Positions 1 to 12,553 are shown, counted from the first letter of the stretch. The stretch: DNA of 64,000 bases from Delphinapterus leucas (GCF_002288925.2 NW_022098037.1:5830287-5894286); one strand, 5' to 3'. Numbers and translations are program-made. Notes: generated by a model from the letters alone, not told the origin.

Positions 1-1234
1 TTTTTTGGCAGATGCCCCAAAAGGCCAAAAGCAAAATGGGTAGAAAATATCTCATTCCAAAATAAGATGTTACACTCCTCACAGAACTTACAGATGAGGT
101 GGTCAGACACGGGTTTCGCAACCCCCAGCACGCACCTACCTTAGGGGTATATTGTTGAAAATGAGAAGGGTGAACTACCAGGCTCCTGGGGGCTGAGAGA
201 ATCACAAGCAGCCAGCAGAGGAGATGCACTGCCTGTGTCACGGACATTCAGATGGATGTTCTCTGAGGAACCTACAAAAGTGCCCCATGAGAGAGGAAGA
301 TCTATCCTGACATGAAAGACTAAATTCTCTGTGATCCAGTGTTCACTCTTTGGGCTTTAGATTGTTTGACCAAATGGAGAAAACTCAGTTCAAGTCAGTG
401 AATGGAGGATTGGTGATTTCTTTCATTAACATGATCTTTTCCCTTTAGGACTTTGCTGCCACTGGTTTTTAAATCTTCTCTGGGTTTTGTTTGCCTTTTA
501 TTTCTTAGTCTGCTTTTCTGCAGTGGAGGCAAATATTTTCCTCCCTAATGATTGTATTCTTCTCGCATGAAATTTATTCTCGGTAGGCAGCTAATAAAAA
601 TCCATTCAGCATTTCTCTTTGTTACTATTAATTTATTTATTTTGGATTGTTTGGTTGATGTTATTTTAAAATCCCTTGGCACTTACCACCCTATACATGT
701 TCTATTAAACAGATATTTAAAATCTCTTATTAAGAAGTGTTCATAAATAGAGGATTTACATGTCTCTCCTAATATCAGTTGTTATATATATTCTGATTAT
801 CCCATTATGTTTGCTTTCACCTCTCTCAGTAGGGAATTAGAAACTAAAATGTGTTTGGGCTGAAAAGGACTGGTGCTCTGTGGAGTGATTAGAAAGTTCA
901 GTGGTTTGGATGTCTAGGGTGGGAAGGTGGGAAGCAGAACTGATGTTCAGCCAGGACACACTGGTCCCAGTATTAAAGTCCTGAAATCCTCCATTCTTGT
1001 TATAATAAACAGGCACTGCCCCAAGACCCCCATTGCCTGGCACCTTGTTTCCCCGGGACTTCCCCACAACCCAGCGGCTAAAGGGTTAAGCCTGGCACAC
1101 CTGGGGTCCCTGTTTAGGGGTGCATGTGCAGTATTGGCTGTTCAATATTATGAACATCATTAACCCTTATGAAAGGGATTACTACTTGGTTGGCATTCCT
1201 AAGAGAATCCCGGAAAACTGCTTATAATAAATAA
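1..1234. other. intergenic, no recognised feature
   Basis: AT-rich sequence upstream of the CpG island. Short open frames are present, but none has exon-like flanks or recognisable protein content. I see no gene and no repeat that I can name with confidence. Confidence 0.5.
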
Positions 1235-1425
1235 TAGGGGTTAACATCTATTGAGAACTGTTCTAAAGGCTTTATACCTATTAACTTGTTCGACACCCTC
1301 AACAACCCTATGCTGTAGCTATTATTATTACCCCATTTTGCAGATGAGGAACTGAGGCCCAGATCATACAATGAATACGTGGTGCAGTTTGGAATTTGAA
1401 TTCAGGCTGACCCCAGAACCAGTGC
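1235..1425 (-). repeat. MIR SINE (inverted)
   Basis: Shows the diagnostic MIR core in reverse orientation: 'taacatctattgag', then a Pu/Py stretch with 'ttattattaccccattt', then 'gcagatgaggaactgaggccca'. It is an ancient mammalian SINE fragment with no flanking repeat left. Edges are approximate. Confidence 0.8.
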
Positions 1426-1746
1426 TCTTTTCTAAGTCTCCTCTTGGATCTGACTTTCCATGATTCTCTGAGCAATACACATTTATTTGCCCATTGACTG
1501 TGGGCAAAATAAAGAAAAATAAGACATAATCCAGTCTTTTGCATAGTTTATCATCTAGTGAATTTGGTCAAGCTCCTCTTCTCCTGTTCTGGACAACACA
1601 AGTCCCATATAAATTCCTTTCTATGTCAGAGAAACTATTTAATGAACAAACTCCAGAGGAGATATTTTTTACATAAGACTCTTGTTTAATGGTGTTCATT
1701 GCAGGTTAGAAAGGTGATATTTTCATATGTTGCTTTCTAGGAGATG

Positions 1747-2054
1747 GGAAATAGTGTTTTTTTTTTTTTTTTTTTTGGCTGTGTTGGGTCTTCATTGCTG
1801 CACGCGGGCTTTCTCTAGTTGCGGCGAGGGGGGGCTGCTCTTCATTGCGGTGCATGGGCTTCTCATTGCAGTGGCTTCTCTTGTTGTGGAGCATGGGCTC
1901 TAGGCGCATGGGCTTCAGTAGTTGTGGTGCATGGGCTTAGTTGCTCCGCAGCATGTGGGATCTTCCCGGACCAGGACTTGAACCCATGTCCCCTGCATTG
2001 GCAGGTGGATTCTTAACCACTGCGCCACCAGGGAAGTCCCAAATAGGAAATAGT
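1747..2054 (-). repeat. CHR-type tRNA-derived SINE with TSD
   Basis: Inverted SINE. The poly-T run at 1757 is the reverse of the A tail, and the tRNA-like head ends near 2039 in '..gccaccagggaagtccc'. The insertion is bracketed by the 9 bp direct repeat ggaaatagt at 1747-1755 and 2046-2054. The CHR family is known from whales and hippos, so this is an organism marker. Its split A/B-box head can be read on the - strand. Confidence 0.92.
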
Positions 2055-3845
2055 TTTTTAATATAGAAATTTTTGCTTTTCACATTGAGATGGAAGTTAT
2101 GGTAATTTTTTCATCAATATGAATTCAGAATAATTCAAATCCAAATGAATCTGAATATAAAACATTTTCACCCGTACAGTCATTGCAACACTCATAGTTT
2201 CAGGATGAGATACACATGTCTGTTTTCAGAAAGGAGTCATACGGCATTTGTATAACAAAGCATATTTAAGATAAATATTATTGGATCCTCTAATAAATTT
2301 TCCTTGGTATAAATGCATAGGATTTAATAACAAGATAACGTCCCCCCAAAGCAAATTCTATTTTATGCTAAATTCAGTTAAGCTGGCTGGAGAATGATTA
2401 GTGAAATATGTTATAAAATGCATTCATACAAGGAAAGAATGCATGAAGCAGTCTCCAAACACATTTAACTGTGAGGGGCTAACTGCTTTATATAATTTGA
2501 ATGTATTTAATTTTTGAATTTTGAAAAACAAAAGTTGTCATTTCATTTTACCTACATTTATTTTTTGCAGGTGTAGCAAATTATAGCAGAGCTCCAAGGG
2601 AGCCCTTATTGTTATAGAAACGGATCTGTTATGTAGCTATAATGCTCCATTGTTGAAATTAGTTATTTTAAAACATTCAATTTGTTAAATCTTTAATAAT
2701 GGATCACATTCTAAGTCAAGCTGATGGTGGTCATATGAAAACTAAATTAGTTTTCAGCTGCAATAGTTTTAAAGGATGAGTATTTGCAGAGTAGTTACTA
2801 AACTAAAAACTTAAAATAAGTTATTAAAAATGTTAATCACCAAAAAAATGTTAATCACAGAGAGGTGGCCACTTCCAGTGTCAAATGCAATATAATCACG
2901 TTCAGAGCAGTTAATAATACCTCAAATAGTTCAGGTTCAGAGCGTGCTGAAAAGTGAAGGACTAGTTTTCCTCAGTCTATCATCTGAAAAAGGCGTTTTC
3001 CTGGAAAGATTTAGAATACAGCTTTCATCAAGGTTGTGACAGTTCATGTTTTACTCCTGAAGACATGGTGAATGAATAAAACATAAGAAAATCTGAATGA
3101 CAAGCTTGTCTTTAAGAAATTTTACCGACAACAACACAAATCCTGGACCTCATCTTTCAAACGTCGTTTCCTCGGTGAAGTCATCTGTGAACACTGCGAA
3201 GAAAGACCCCTCTCGCTCCTTGCAAGGTGTCTTTACCACCCCGTGCTTCATCACAGTATCATAACTTTTTTTGGCCTGTTCTTCTCAAGAATGAGCCAGG
3301 GTGAGGCTACCCCTCCTGCTGCAGACCAGGAGACAGGGAGGCTGCTTCAAGACCTCAGCCCTACCTGACAGCGCAGGGCCTGAGCACAAGGGAAGGGTCT
3401 CGGCAAACCTGACAATGAAAGAATGAGGTGTATTTGTCCATTGATTCCCCAAGCAAGAGGCCCAGGATTCTCAAGGACTTGGAGTGGTATTATGGGGACA
3501 GAAGTTCAGGTGGCCTTAAGAGAGGTTAATTAATTAGACACTACTTTTAAGTTCCTGCTGATTAGAAAGAGCTGCCAAGAAGAAGTAAAGTGCAATTTGT
3601 AACATGTTTTGATCATCCTTCCTCATGACCCTACCTGAGCTAAAATGTGGAGGCAGAGGGAGAAGAAAGACCAGCACCTGGATTGCTGAAGACAACTTGC
3701 AGATGGACTTGGGTCTCCGCGGAGGCACGAAGGGGAAGCAAGGGAGCAGCTCCAGGCTCAGGCCCCAGGGCTGGCACAGGACTGGGCACCAGAGGTGGGA
3801 CAGGCTGAAAAGAGCACCCAGCCCAGAGTGTTGAGCTGGATCCCT
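2055..3845. other. intergenic, no recognised feature
   Basis: AT-rich up to about 3150, then mixed composition. Nothing was recognised apart from a short internal near-duplication around 2828-2857 ('atgttaatcac' twice). No exon-like open frame has good splice flanks. Confidence 0.45.
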
Positions 3846-3990
3846 GCCACCCGGGCCCTGCCACCGTCCTGTGAGGTGGGCACAGTGCTAACTAGCAACG
3901 GTGACGGCCACTTTAGAGATGGGGAAAATGAAGGGTCACACAGGGCGTCTTGACTAAGGGTCACCTGCTGGTAGTTGGCTGACCCAGCAG
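3846..3990 (-). repeat. MIR SINE fragment (inverted)
   Basis: Degenerate MIR core: 'ctgtgaggtgggcac', then 'ccactttagagatgggg', then 'aagggtcac..ctggtagttggctga'. It lies just upstream of the CpG island. Ancient and diverged; edges approximate. Confidence 0.55.
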
Positions 3991-4139
3991 GAATAAACTG
4001 TCAGATCACGCGATCTCACTGCCCAGGGCGGCCTCGCCCTTCTCCCGGCCTGACTCCACCGACCACAAAGTGACATTTCATCCTAGAGCTTCGCCCATCG
4101 GTCCCCCGCTGCCGCCTCGCTGCCCTCCCAGAAGAGCCG

Positions 4140-4195
4140 GAGCGCGGGAAGGGAAGGGGAGGAGAGGGGAGGGGACGGGAGGGGAGGAAGGTTGC
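4140..4195 (+). repeat. purine-rich G/A tract in CpG island
   Basis: An almost uninterrupted run of G and A built from ggga/gggga units. It is a simple, low-complexity tract inside the promoter island and could form triplex or G-rich structures. A role is inferred only from its position. Confidence 0.8.
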
Positions 4196-5582
4196 AAGTG
4201 CGAAAACCTGACACCTGGGATAGGCCGGCGAGCACCAAGGACAGTGGCGGTGGCGAGAGGGGCGCTCGGAAACCTTGCTAAAGAAACGCCCTGTTTTGCC
4301 TGAGCCAGATTTCTCTGCCCTCCCTGTGCCTCCAGCAGGGTGGGCACAGCCCATACGCGGTTAAATAGCCTTGACAGCATCGCCCCGCAATTCGTTGGGC
4401 ACTGGAGTTTTTCAAGGCCGAGATACCCCGGTGACCAGGACAGTCAGCCCCGCGCCAGGAAGCCCCGAGGGCCCTCACTGTGTCTTCGAGACTCTGCACT
4501 TGGGACTTGCAAAGCCTCGGGTGCGCCTGAACCCGAGGGGGCGTTAGGCGGCCTCCCCTTTTCTCTTGTCCCCATCCCCATGGATACTACTGGCTTCTTG
4601 GATCTCTTTCTCGTTCCCCATTTTCCAGACCCTGATTCAAAACAAAGAACCCTCACAATAGGATGGGTAGGCTTCCAGCGGGGGCGAGCAAGGGGCTCGG
4701 ACATTCAGTCATTTCGACAAATAATGTTTGAGTTCGTGCCCTGATCGAGGCGCAGGGCAGTCAGAGGGGAATAGAACACTGATCACAGCCTCGTGGGGAG
4801 AGAGACGCACGAATAAAGGCGACAGGATGCTGCTGCTGCTGGGACAGGTATTAACTGTTGGGGTCAGAACTCGGTACTTAGCGGTCAAGGACGTCATTAA
4901 TAAAAGTCCTCAAGGCAAAACTGCCACTCGCCCCTGGGCTTTGGCCTCGGAGGCAAAGCCTTCTCGAGACTGCCTCCTGGGCTGGGAACCGCACCCTATA
5001 GTCACAGGCGGCCGGACCCAGCGCCCCATCCCCAGGCACGCTCTCCAGGGGAACTTCCCTAGCAAGGGAGCTGAAGGCTCGAGGTCCCGGAAACCGTGGC
5101 GCGCTCTGGACTTCCCGATCCCGCGTCTGCCCGCGTCACCCCTGTCGCCCCCACCCCGAGGGCCACCCGGCTTGGCGTGGACTCAGCCGGGGTCCCGCCC
5201 GCCGCCGGCTGGCTGGGGCCGCAGCCGCCTCGCGCTTCCGCCCGGCCCCTCCCACCGCCTGTTTCGCCCCTCCTCTCTCCGGGTCGCGCGTCCTCCGGCG
5301 CAGGTTCAATCCCCGCCGGGACCTGGAGCGCCGCGGCCCGTTTGCGCCCTTGCTCCCCGCGCCCTGGCAGCGAGACCCGGCCCCGGGTGTCTGCGCGCCG
5401 CCGGCACCTCTCCGGGGCGGCCGCGGCGAGCTGACTGGGCGTGCTCGGGAGCTGGGAGGCAGGGCGCCGCGGGAGCCGAGCGCATGCCTTCGCGGGGCGG
5501 GACGCCCGCCGTCCAGGGGCGCCACGCGCAGGCGGCCGCTGTCGCCGACGCCCTGGCCAGCCTGGGCAGGACGCGGGCCAGG

Positions 5583-5604
5583 ATGGCCTCCCTCACGGCA
5601 TACG
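5583..5604 (+). CDS. exon 1 coding part of an unrecognised gene (start + 7 codons)
   Basis: The proposed start codon is ATG at 5583, with A at -3 and G at +4, a strong Kozak context. It encodes MASLTAY plus one base of the next codon. A donor (g|gtaacg) follows directly at 5605. The split codon joins exon 2 in phase 1 and gives Asp, so the protein begins MASLTAYDKDISS. The frame is also open upstream. An in-frame ATG at 5484 in a weaker context would add 33 residues rich in Ala, Arg and Gly, and another is at 4827, so the start is not settled. The 5'UTR lies in the CpG island. The next exon is 12.5 kb away. The gene is not recognised. Confidence 0.65.
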
Positions 5605-5934
5605 GTAACGGCGGGCGGTCGCGGGCTCTCGGAGCTCCTGGGGCGGGCAGACCCGGGAGCCGTCTGATCACCCCGGGAAACTTCGGGGGTCGGCTCCCGG
5701 GAGGGCCTGGAAGGGAGGGAGCCCGGCTGCAGCGCGCGCTGGCCTGCGGCTGGGGGACCGATGCTCTGTGCAATTGGAGGATGCCTGGAACCTGGGAAGG
5801 GGGGGTTTGTAGAAAGAGTCGGTGGAGTAAAATCGCCTAAAATTTAGGTGTTTTCGAGCTTCGGCACTCCAGTAAAATTCCGTTCGCTTCAGACCACCGA
5901 GGGGAAGGTATACGGGTGTTGAGTCCTTTTCTAG

Positions 5935-6090
5935 CTGTGTGAGGCTTGGAGTTAGATCTGCGTTCAGTCCTTGCTTATCTTGTCCCTGACTGACCTTGGG
6001 CAAGTTATTTAAACTTTTCTGTTCTTGCATATCTCCATCTGTAAATTAGAGATGAGAACATCTCTCTGACAGATGCTATGGGGTTAAATT
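5935..6090 (+). repeat. MIR SINE
   Basis: Forward MIR core: 'gaccttgggcaagttatttaa', then 'tctccatctgtaaattagagatgag', then a degenerate 'atgctatgggg' tail. Ancient fragment, edges approximate. Confidence 0.75.
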
Positions 6091-8729
6091 ATATGCACCA
6101 AAATATGTTTTTAATACAAAAACAATCAGCTTGGAAATAAAAGTTGCATGGAAATAGAAGACATTCCTTTCCCCCCTTTTTTGTTAAAGAAATATATTTT
6201 TTAATCATTTTTAAGGCATTGTAGAGTTCTGAAGGAAAATGAAATCACAGTGTGTAGGTTTCATACTCAGCTAGAAATCCCAGACACTTGGGAAGCCAAC
6301 AAGCCTTTTTTTATCAACATTTCTGCTTGCGTGGAAAAAAGCAGTTCTCTTTAGTCTTTTATCAGAGATGCTGCCGAGACTGGGTTATAGGAGGCGGAAA
6401 CTCAAGTTAAGACCTCCCTCCCTTACCCTGGCTTGCAAGCGGTTGCTGTGATAACATCTAGTTTTGGCGTTTTAAACGCGGAGGTACTGAGCAATTGTTG
6501 GGGAATGTTCTGCGGGGACATCTCTGAGCCAGGGCTTGGTGGGAGGGAAATTGCTGCTCTTTGGCATGGAGGCTTCATTCTCCAGACCAGTGATGTCCCC
6601 TGCTCATTTTCCCAAGGTTAAAGGGGTCAGTCTCCATTTCTTGGGATTTAAACTGTGTAAAATGATCACTCAGGTGGCTCTGAGGGCTTGCAGTTGATGC
6701 TTGGGAACCTAACAAATTGTGAGCAGATTACAAATTGCATACTAGTGGCCTATTTTTTTTTTTTTTTTTTAACTCGGGGCATTTTCTGCTGGGATTTGGG
6801 TTGTTGCCCCTGCTGCACATTTAATACATAACGTTGTCATTCTTGGGTTACCATTTGGGGCTAATTCAACATCCTGACGGATTTTTAGTCATATTCATTG
6901 GCAGAAACCTCTTTTTACACCTTTTTCTATCAGAGGGATCTAACTTCTGGTTTTTACATGATGTTAGGTTTCACATGCCGTCCTGTGGATACTGTCAGTA
7001 AGAGGTTTACATACTAATCAGGCCCATAAATTTCTAGAGGCTTTAAAAGCTTAATTGGGCACCCAGGTGGAGAAAATGAAGTCAGAAGAAGTGAATTGTT
7101 TTGGAAAAGCAAGTATATTTCAGTAATTAAAGGAAAAAAGGTGGCAGATCATTTTTTTTGGCAACTAAGAATTAACATGGGTTTCTCTTTAGAACCTTAA
7201 AGGGAGCTGAGACAGATTTAAGTAAATATCTCAATTAGAATCTGTGCTATTTTAAATATATTTTGACACTCTCTTCTCCCTCCCCCATCCCTAAAGTGGT
7301 AAATACACTTGGCTGCTAAATGCACATTAGTTTCTTGGTCTGTAGCGATGTGACCCAAGACACGACAAGGTAAACTAGTCCATCAGGGTTTTCAACCTGG
7401 TGAAAACAAAACCAAGCACATTCAATATATTCCTCATCCACTGGATGCTGAGATTATTTTCTGTTGAGAGTTTGGTCCAGCTCTGGAACCTTCATCTCTC
7501 TGAAAATCTAACTGCTTTAAAAAAAGTCCCCTTTGAATTCTGTTGGATTTGGGTTTAGATATCATGATGGGGGATGATCTAGGTTTCTTGCCTGGGATTT
7601 AGAGGGTTCAATTTTTATATTCATTTGACTGATTTAATAAATGCCTCAGTCCTGTCTTTAGCACAGGGGCTGCCAAGAGAATGAACAGTTACAGTGTAGA
7701 CCGTGTGTTTTAGGTTCCTAAGAAGAGAGAGAAATTTGGCTTATGTATGCATTTCATTAGCAGCAGCCTCCGGTTAAACCTCATTAGCTTCCCATCCAAA
7801 TATGCATTTTTTGATCCTATGTTGGAACTTGTTTTTTCTGTATTTTGGCATGAACTTTTACTTTTGGGCAACCATCTAGACATGTATCCTCTGGAAATGT
7901 GGAATGAGATTAGGATAATCAATAACTGTGATATGTCCTCTAATAAATATATGTTCAATGGATGATGCACTTCTAAAAAATTCTGGATTTTAAATGTCTC
8001 AGCCTTTCATACTCACTATTCATCTTTCTTTCCTTGTCCTTTACATGGTTTAGGTTCTTAAACGCTTTTAGCTCATTATGTAACCACGTGCATGAGACCA
8101 AGGAAGGTGACAAGAGAGAAGGGACCGGGACTTGATTCATTCTTGGCCATGCAAAAGAAGGCACAGGGGGCTGTGTCCCAGGCTGCACCAGGAAGGCACT
8201 TGTGGTTGGACCTGCCGGCCTGGGATCGAGCTGTCAGCGTGGGGTCTGAGGAGCTTATGGGGCACAGTGGGGGCTCCTTCAGATAAGGAAGTCCTCTCTG
8301 AGGAAGTATTTGAGGGAAGGGCTAAATGAAGGAAAGGAACAAGCCATGTCATTATGAGGGGAAAGGGCATTCCTGGTAAAGGGAACAGTAAGTACAAAGG
8401 CCCTGGGACAGGAATGAGCTTGCCACGTTCACGGCTAGCTGGAAGGTCAGTGTGGCGAGAGCAGAGAGAGCAAGTAGAAGTTGAAGGAGATGCAGTCAGA
8501 GCCAGTTTTGTTGTTGTAACTATCGTCCCCTCATTTCCCTCCTGCCTCTTAAAAGGCTTCTTCTTTGTGGACTCCTGCATCTGTTTTATAATCTCACTCT
8601 CAAACATTTGGATGACATTGATTAGACATCTACTAAATGAGAGACAATGGCCCTGAGGGCAAAGTCAGTCCCTTAGCAGGAGGCCTGTAAACTGGGGTGA
8701 CAAAGTTGTAAGCAGAAGTGTGGGCTATG

Positions 8730-9290
8730 CTGGGACACAAACAATAGCAACAGCACTTTATGCGGATTAGCTCATTTAAATCTCGCAACCATCTTTTTTT
8801 TTTTTTAATTTATTTTATTTATTTTTGGCTGCATTGGGTCTTCGTTGCTGTGCGTGGGCTTTCTCTAGTTGCGGTGAGCGGGGGCTACTCTTCGTTGCGG
8901 TGCGCGGGCTTCTCATTGCGGTGGCTTCTCTTGTTGCAGAGCACGGGCTCTAGGCGCGTGGGCTTCTGTAGTTGTGGCACACGGACTCAGTAGTTGTGGC
9001 TTGCGGGCTCTAGAGCACAGGCTCAATAGTTGTGGCACACGGGCTTAGTTGCTCCACGGCACATAGGATCTTCCTGGGCCAGGGCCCGAGCCCGTGTCCC
9101 CTGCACTGGCAGGCAGATTCTCAACCACTGCGCCACCAGGGAAGCCCCTCACAACCATCTTTAAGAAACTAGTCCAATGTTAGCCCTGTATTCACTTGAA
9201 GAGCTTGAGGCCCAGACAGATTGAAGAATTTACTTAGTCTCACCTAATGAGTGGGGCACCTGAAGGCAGGCTGCAGAGTTTGGCTGAAGA
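8730..9290 (-). repeat. MIR SINE split by a CHR SINE
   Basis: The left part is 'agcactttatgcggattagctcatttaaatctc' and the right part is 'gaagagcttgaggcccagacagattga..ctcacctaatgagtggggcac'. Together they form one inverted MIR interrupted at 8792-9147. This shows the insertion order: MIR first, CHR SINE later. Confidence 0.7.
8782..9162 (-). repeat. CHR-type SINE with TSD
   Basis: A long CHR copy of about 355 bp between a poly-T/AT-rich tail and the '..gccaccagggaagcccc' head. The 15 bp TSD is ctcgcaaccatcttt at the left (8782) and ctcacaaccatcttt at the right (9148-9162), with one mismatch. The element lies in intron 1, antisense to the gene. Confidence 0.92.
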
Positions 9291-9299
9291 GCCTGGGGC

Positions 9300-10140
9300 T
9301 AGGGGAAGTTAGGAAGAGGAGAAAATGTGCTCCTTCATGCAGACGTTCACCACGTACGGGCAGCTGTGTGGGTAATCCCAGGGAGAAGGCATGGCTTGAG
9401 CAAAGGCTAAAGGGCAGTGGATGACCAGAAGTTCAGGACTTCTGACTGGAAGGGGGTATAGGAGGGGGGTGTAATGAGAACCATGCCTAACCATGCAACA
9501 CAGAATGGAGCGAAGCTAAGAGATGAGAGCCTAGGACATAACTTCCTCACCTGTCATTTTGTCTTTATTCGAATAAATATTTACCCGAATAAATAGAAAT
9601 CACCAACTCAGAACTTCTTTCTTGTATGTGCTGTGCTTGTCTACCCAGCTGTCTGCTAGACTTCTTTACTTGTATACTCCTCTGACATGGCAAACTCATT
9701 GTGTCCAAAACAGAATTCCTCTCCCATACCTGTGTCCTATAGAATCACTCCAGCTACTGAGCTCCAGCTACTGGACCATGGAGTACCAGAATAAATGAGA
9801 TCTCACTCTTTCTCTCAGGATAGCACAGTCAGCTGGAGGAAATAGGCCCCTAAAGAGATTTATAATGCAGTGCTGCGGGAGAGGGGATGGGGGGAGCAAG
9901 GGATAGGTCAGGAAGAGTCACCTGGAGGAGACGATGTGAAAAGGCCAATTGGGAGAAGAAGGACATTCCAGGGAGGGGCAACAGCATGAACAAAGATGAA
10001 GGGGATAGATGGCAGGGGGCATAAAGGCAGCTTCCAGCAGCATGCTGTTGGTGGAGCATGACATCCAAGACAGGAGACATTGGCGGGGCCAGCATGCTCT
10101 ATGCAGTCACCTAGACTAGAATCCTGGGAGTCGTCTTTGA
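9300..10140. other. intronic, no named feature
   Basis: Mixed composition. The part near 9930-10030 ('ggacattccagggaggggcaacagcatgaa') and a similar segment at 8340-8460 resemble the 'fills a list of commonly repeated ancient mammalian sequence' type, but I cannot assign a family. No exon seen. Confidence 0.35.
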
Positions 10141-10144
10141 GTTC

Positions 10145-10315
10145 TCCCTTACCAGAATATACTAGCAGTGACCTTGGGCAAACCAATTCACCTCCTGTGC
10201 CTCAATCTTCTTATCTGTAAAATGGGGTCACTCTGAGGTTTAAATGCAACAGTACTTGTAAGAGCATATGAGAGACACATAGTGAGTACTCGGTAAGCAT
10301 AGCTATTACTGTCAA
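10145..10315 (+). repeat. MIR SINE
   Basis: Forward MIR: 'gtgaccttgggcaaaccaattcacct', 'cttatctgtaaaatggggtca', 'agtgagtactcggtaagcatagctatta'. All core landmarks are in order. Confidence 0.85.
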
Positions 10316-10329
10316 CTGCCTCTCCCAGC

Positions 10330-11015
10330 CCGTATACTCTCAACTACCAAGTCCCATTGGTTCTTCTTCCTTAAAGTCTTTCTACTCTGGTTTCTCCTCT
10401 CCCTGCCCCCTCCTCTTATGCTGGTCGAGGCCACCGTCACTGCCAATTTTGACTGCGGCAGCAGCCTCCCAGCTGTCTCTCTGCCTCTTTCCCTGCCTCT
10501 CTGATCCCAGTTGCAGATCTGATCCTGTTATTCCTCTGCTTAAAACTCTCCAAGGGCTCCCCTCTGCTTACAGGTCAAAGTCTAACCTCCCTGGGTTGGC
10601 GAACAAGGCCCTTCAGAAGCTGACCATCCTTCTTTCCTGCTGCCCTTGGCCCCAGCATCCTACCTTTTAGGGAGGGAGGTGGCTGGGGGTGGCTGATTGC
10701 ACCTGGTTTTCTCAGGTGTCTGAACCTTGGCCCATGCTCTGAAACACAGCCCCTTCCTCCTTTATGAGGCTCACTCCCCCTCTCCTTTGACCTCCCCATC
10801 CTACTGGGCTCCTCTCTTGGAACCTTTCAGGGTACTCCTCTCCCCAACAGCTTTTCATTTTGTACTGTAATGAGGACTCCTCTCTGTGGGTTGTAAAATC
10901 CCAAAGGCCAAGGACTACATCTTTATCTTTATATTCCTGGTGCTTAGCCCAGGACCTGGCATATACTGGGTGAGCAATCCTTGGCTGTCTGATCGACTGA
11001 AGGACTGAATGGACT
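10330..11015 (+). repeat. L2 LINE 3' part
   Basis: Matches the L2 3' region: 'cctgttattcctctgcttaaaactctccaagggctcc', 'caaaggccaaggactacatctttatctttatattcctggtgcttagcccaggacctggcatata', then a tail of 'gactgaaggactgaatgga'. Ancient LINE with no intact frame. Confidence 0.75.
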
Positions 11016-12225
11016 CCAGCAAGGGGTAGTACACCACACACACATTTTTAAAACTTCATTTTCCTATTGCAAACAAGCAATATAACGTTTACCCTTCAGA
11101 AAATAAGAATGAACAAAAGAGCAAAAGTGTCCACACTACGTGGTGAAATCAGATGTATGCTAACGGGCTGGAAGTCATGCTTTGGCTGCAAAATAGATCC
11201 AAGGAGCTGTTTGAGGACTTCTCTTGTTTTTGCCCTCTACCACCTGGCATGCTTGTCATTATGCAATCCAGACACTCATGGTCAACATTGATTTAGGATC
11301 CTTTTTGATTAAGAAGCTGCAGCAAAGTCTACACAGATTAGTTTTTGACCTTCAGCCCTTCACACTTTAAAAGTTTCTTTCTGGGGCAAAATTAAAATTT
11401 TATTTTGATCCTGTGAAGGAGCACTTTAATCTTTTCCTTTAAAACATGATGTTCTTTGTAATAGGCGTGTGGATTTTTCTATTAGAACTTAGTCCTAGAC
11501 AAACAGTCCGTAGCTACCAAGGAAGTTTCTAGAACAATTCAACATATGTTTTGTGAGTGCTTACTATGTGTCAGGTACTGTTGTGCGTTCTGGAAGTAAA
11601 AACAAAATTAAAAACTGTTCTCATGAATCTTACATTGTAATGAAGAGGCATGGATCTTTACCTTCCGGAAAAAATGAAAAAGAATGTGGGATTTTCAACA
11701 CTGAATCAAATAGGTACAAGGAGGAAAGAAAGGAAAGGAAAGGCTTTTCTCTAATTAGGGTTCCTGCAAGGTCTTTTCGCCACTGTGCCTGCAAGGGTGG
11801 AATCAAAGGGAAGCTGAGATAATGAGTATCAGGCCCAGTGTTTAAAATGCAGGAATGGTGACTGTAGTATTTGAAAGCTTACTGGAGTCTTTGGCAAACA
11901 TTTATTGTGCTTTTTATGCATTAGGCAGAGCTAGGCACTGTGGAGAGAAGGTGAATAAGGGATGGCCTTGCCCCCCAGGGGTTTGGGTCTAGCTCAGGTC
12001 CAGTGGGAGATGCAGAGGAGGGAACAACTCCTAGTATTATCACAGCTGGTCCCTGCCCTGCTTGTCTCCTAATGCTACTGCAGAGTTACATGAAAGAGCA
12101 AAGGTGAAAATGTTATGAAAACCTAGAAAGTCCTAGAGCAATGTAGTACACAGCACTGTGGTGTGTTTATTGTCATTACTGTAGGGAAAGCTCTGTGGAG
12201 TGACGCACACTCTCTACACTTTGAT
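11016..12225. other. intronic, no recognised feature
   Basis: No exon candidate or clearly named repeat. 'gtgcttactatgtgtcaggtactgttg' near 11555 and 'gtgctttttatgcattaggcagagctaggcactgtgg' near 11907 look like fragments of ancient MIR-like or L2-like repeats. Confidence 0.4.
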
Positions 12226-12229
12226 TAAT

Positions 12230-12430
12230 TCATCAACACCTTAGGGGAGACCTTCCAAGGCACCAGTTCCTACCTGGTGCCAGCCTGCATCTACTGTATG
12301 TGCTAGGCACTCAGTGTTTTTTAAATGAATGAATTTCAGTCACAATGTAAAGGAGGAATTTGAGGCCCAGGGAGCTTAGGTGATGAGATACAGGCTACAC
12401 AGCTAGGAGGAAAGGGTTGGACTTGAATAT
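12230..12430 (-). repeat. MIR SINE fragment (inverted)
   Basis: 'ctgtatgtgctaggcactcag', then 'ggaggaatttgaggcccagggagcttaggtgatg', then 'tacacagctaggaggaaagggttggacttgaa'. Degenerate inverted MIR. Confidence 0.65.
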
Positions 12431-12507
12431 TAACTTTTCTGTAAGCCTATAAAATACACAGCAGACATAGAATAAATCACACCAATATTTCTGAGGGACA
12501 TACATAT

Positions 12508-12510
12508 GCA

Positions 12511-12552
<42 letters not shown>
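12508..12552 (+). repeat. (CA)n microsatellite
   Basis: About 20 CA units with two early interruptions (cacacatacacacac...). A dinucleotide array of this length is likely to vary between individuals. Confidence 0.95.

Positions 12553-12553
<1 letters not shown>

Larger units (their letters stand above)
4020..5850. promoter_or_regulatory. CpG island / promoter of the + strand gene
   Basis: The GC-rich, CpG-dense block is clearest at 4020-4300 and 4990-5760 and stands out sharply from its AT-rich surroundings. It has many GC-box-like motifs, such as 'ggggcggg' near 5494 and 5639 and 'ccgcccggcccctccc' near 5238, plus a purine-rich G/A tract at 4140-4195. No clear TATA box lies near the proposed start. 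This is the usual design of a TATA-less CpG-island promoter. The transcription start is not determined and probably lies between about 5200 and 5560. The island could also drive a divergent transcript, but no - strand exon is evident. Confidence 0.85.

Noticed and set aside
4340..4744. Open frame of 134 codons in the CpG island
   Set aside because: High GC content creates long frames in several phases on both strands here; no splice sites or recognisable protein.
12508..12552. CA repeat as a regulatory or Z-DNA element
   Set aside because: A plain microsatellite; no context suggests a function.
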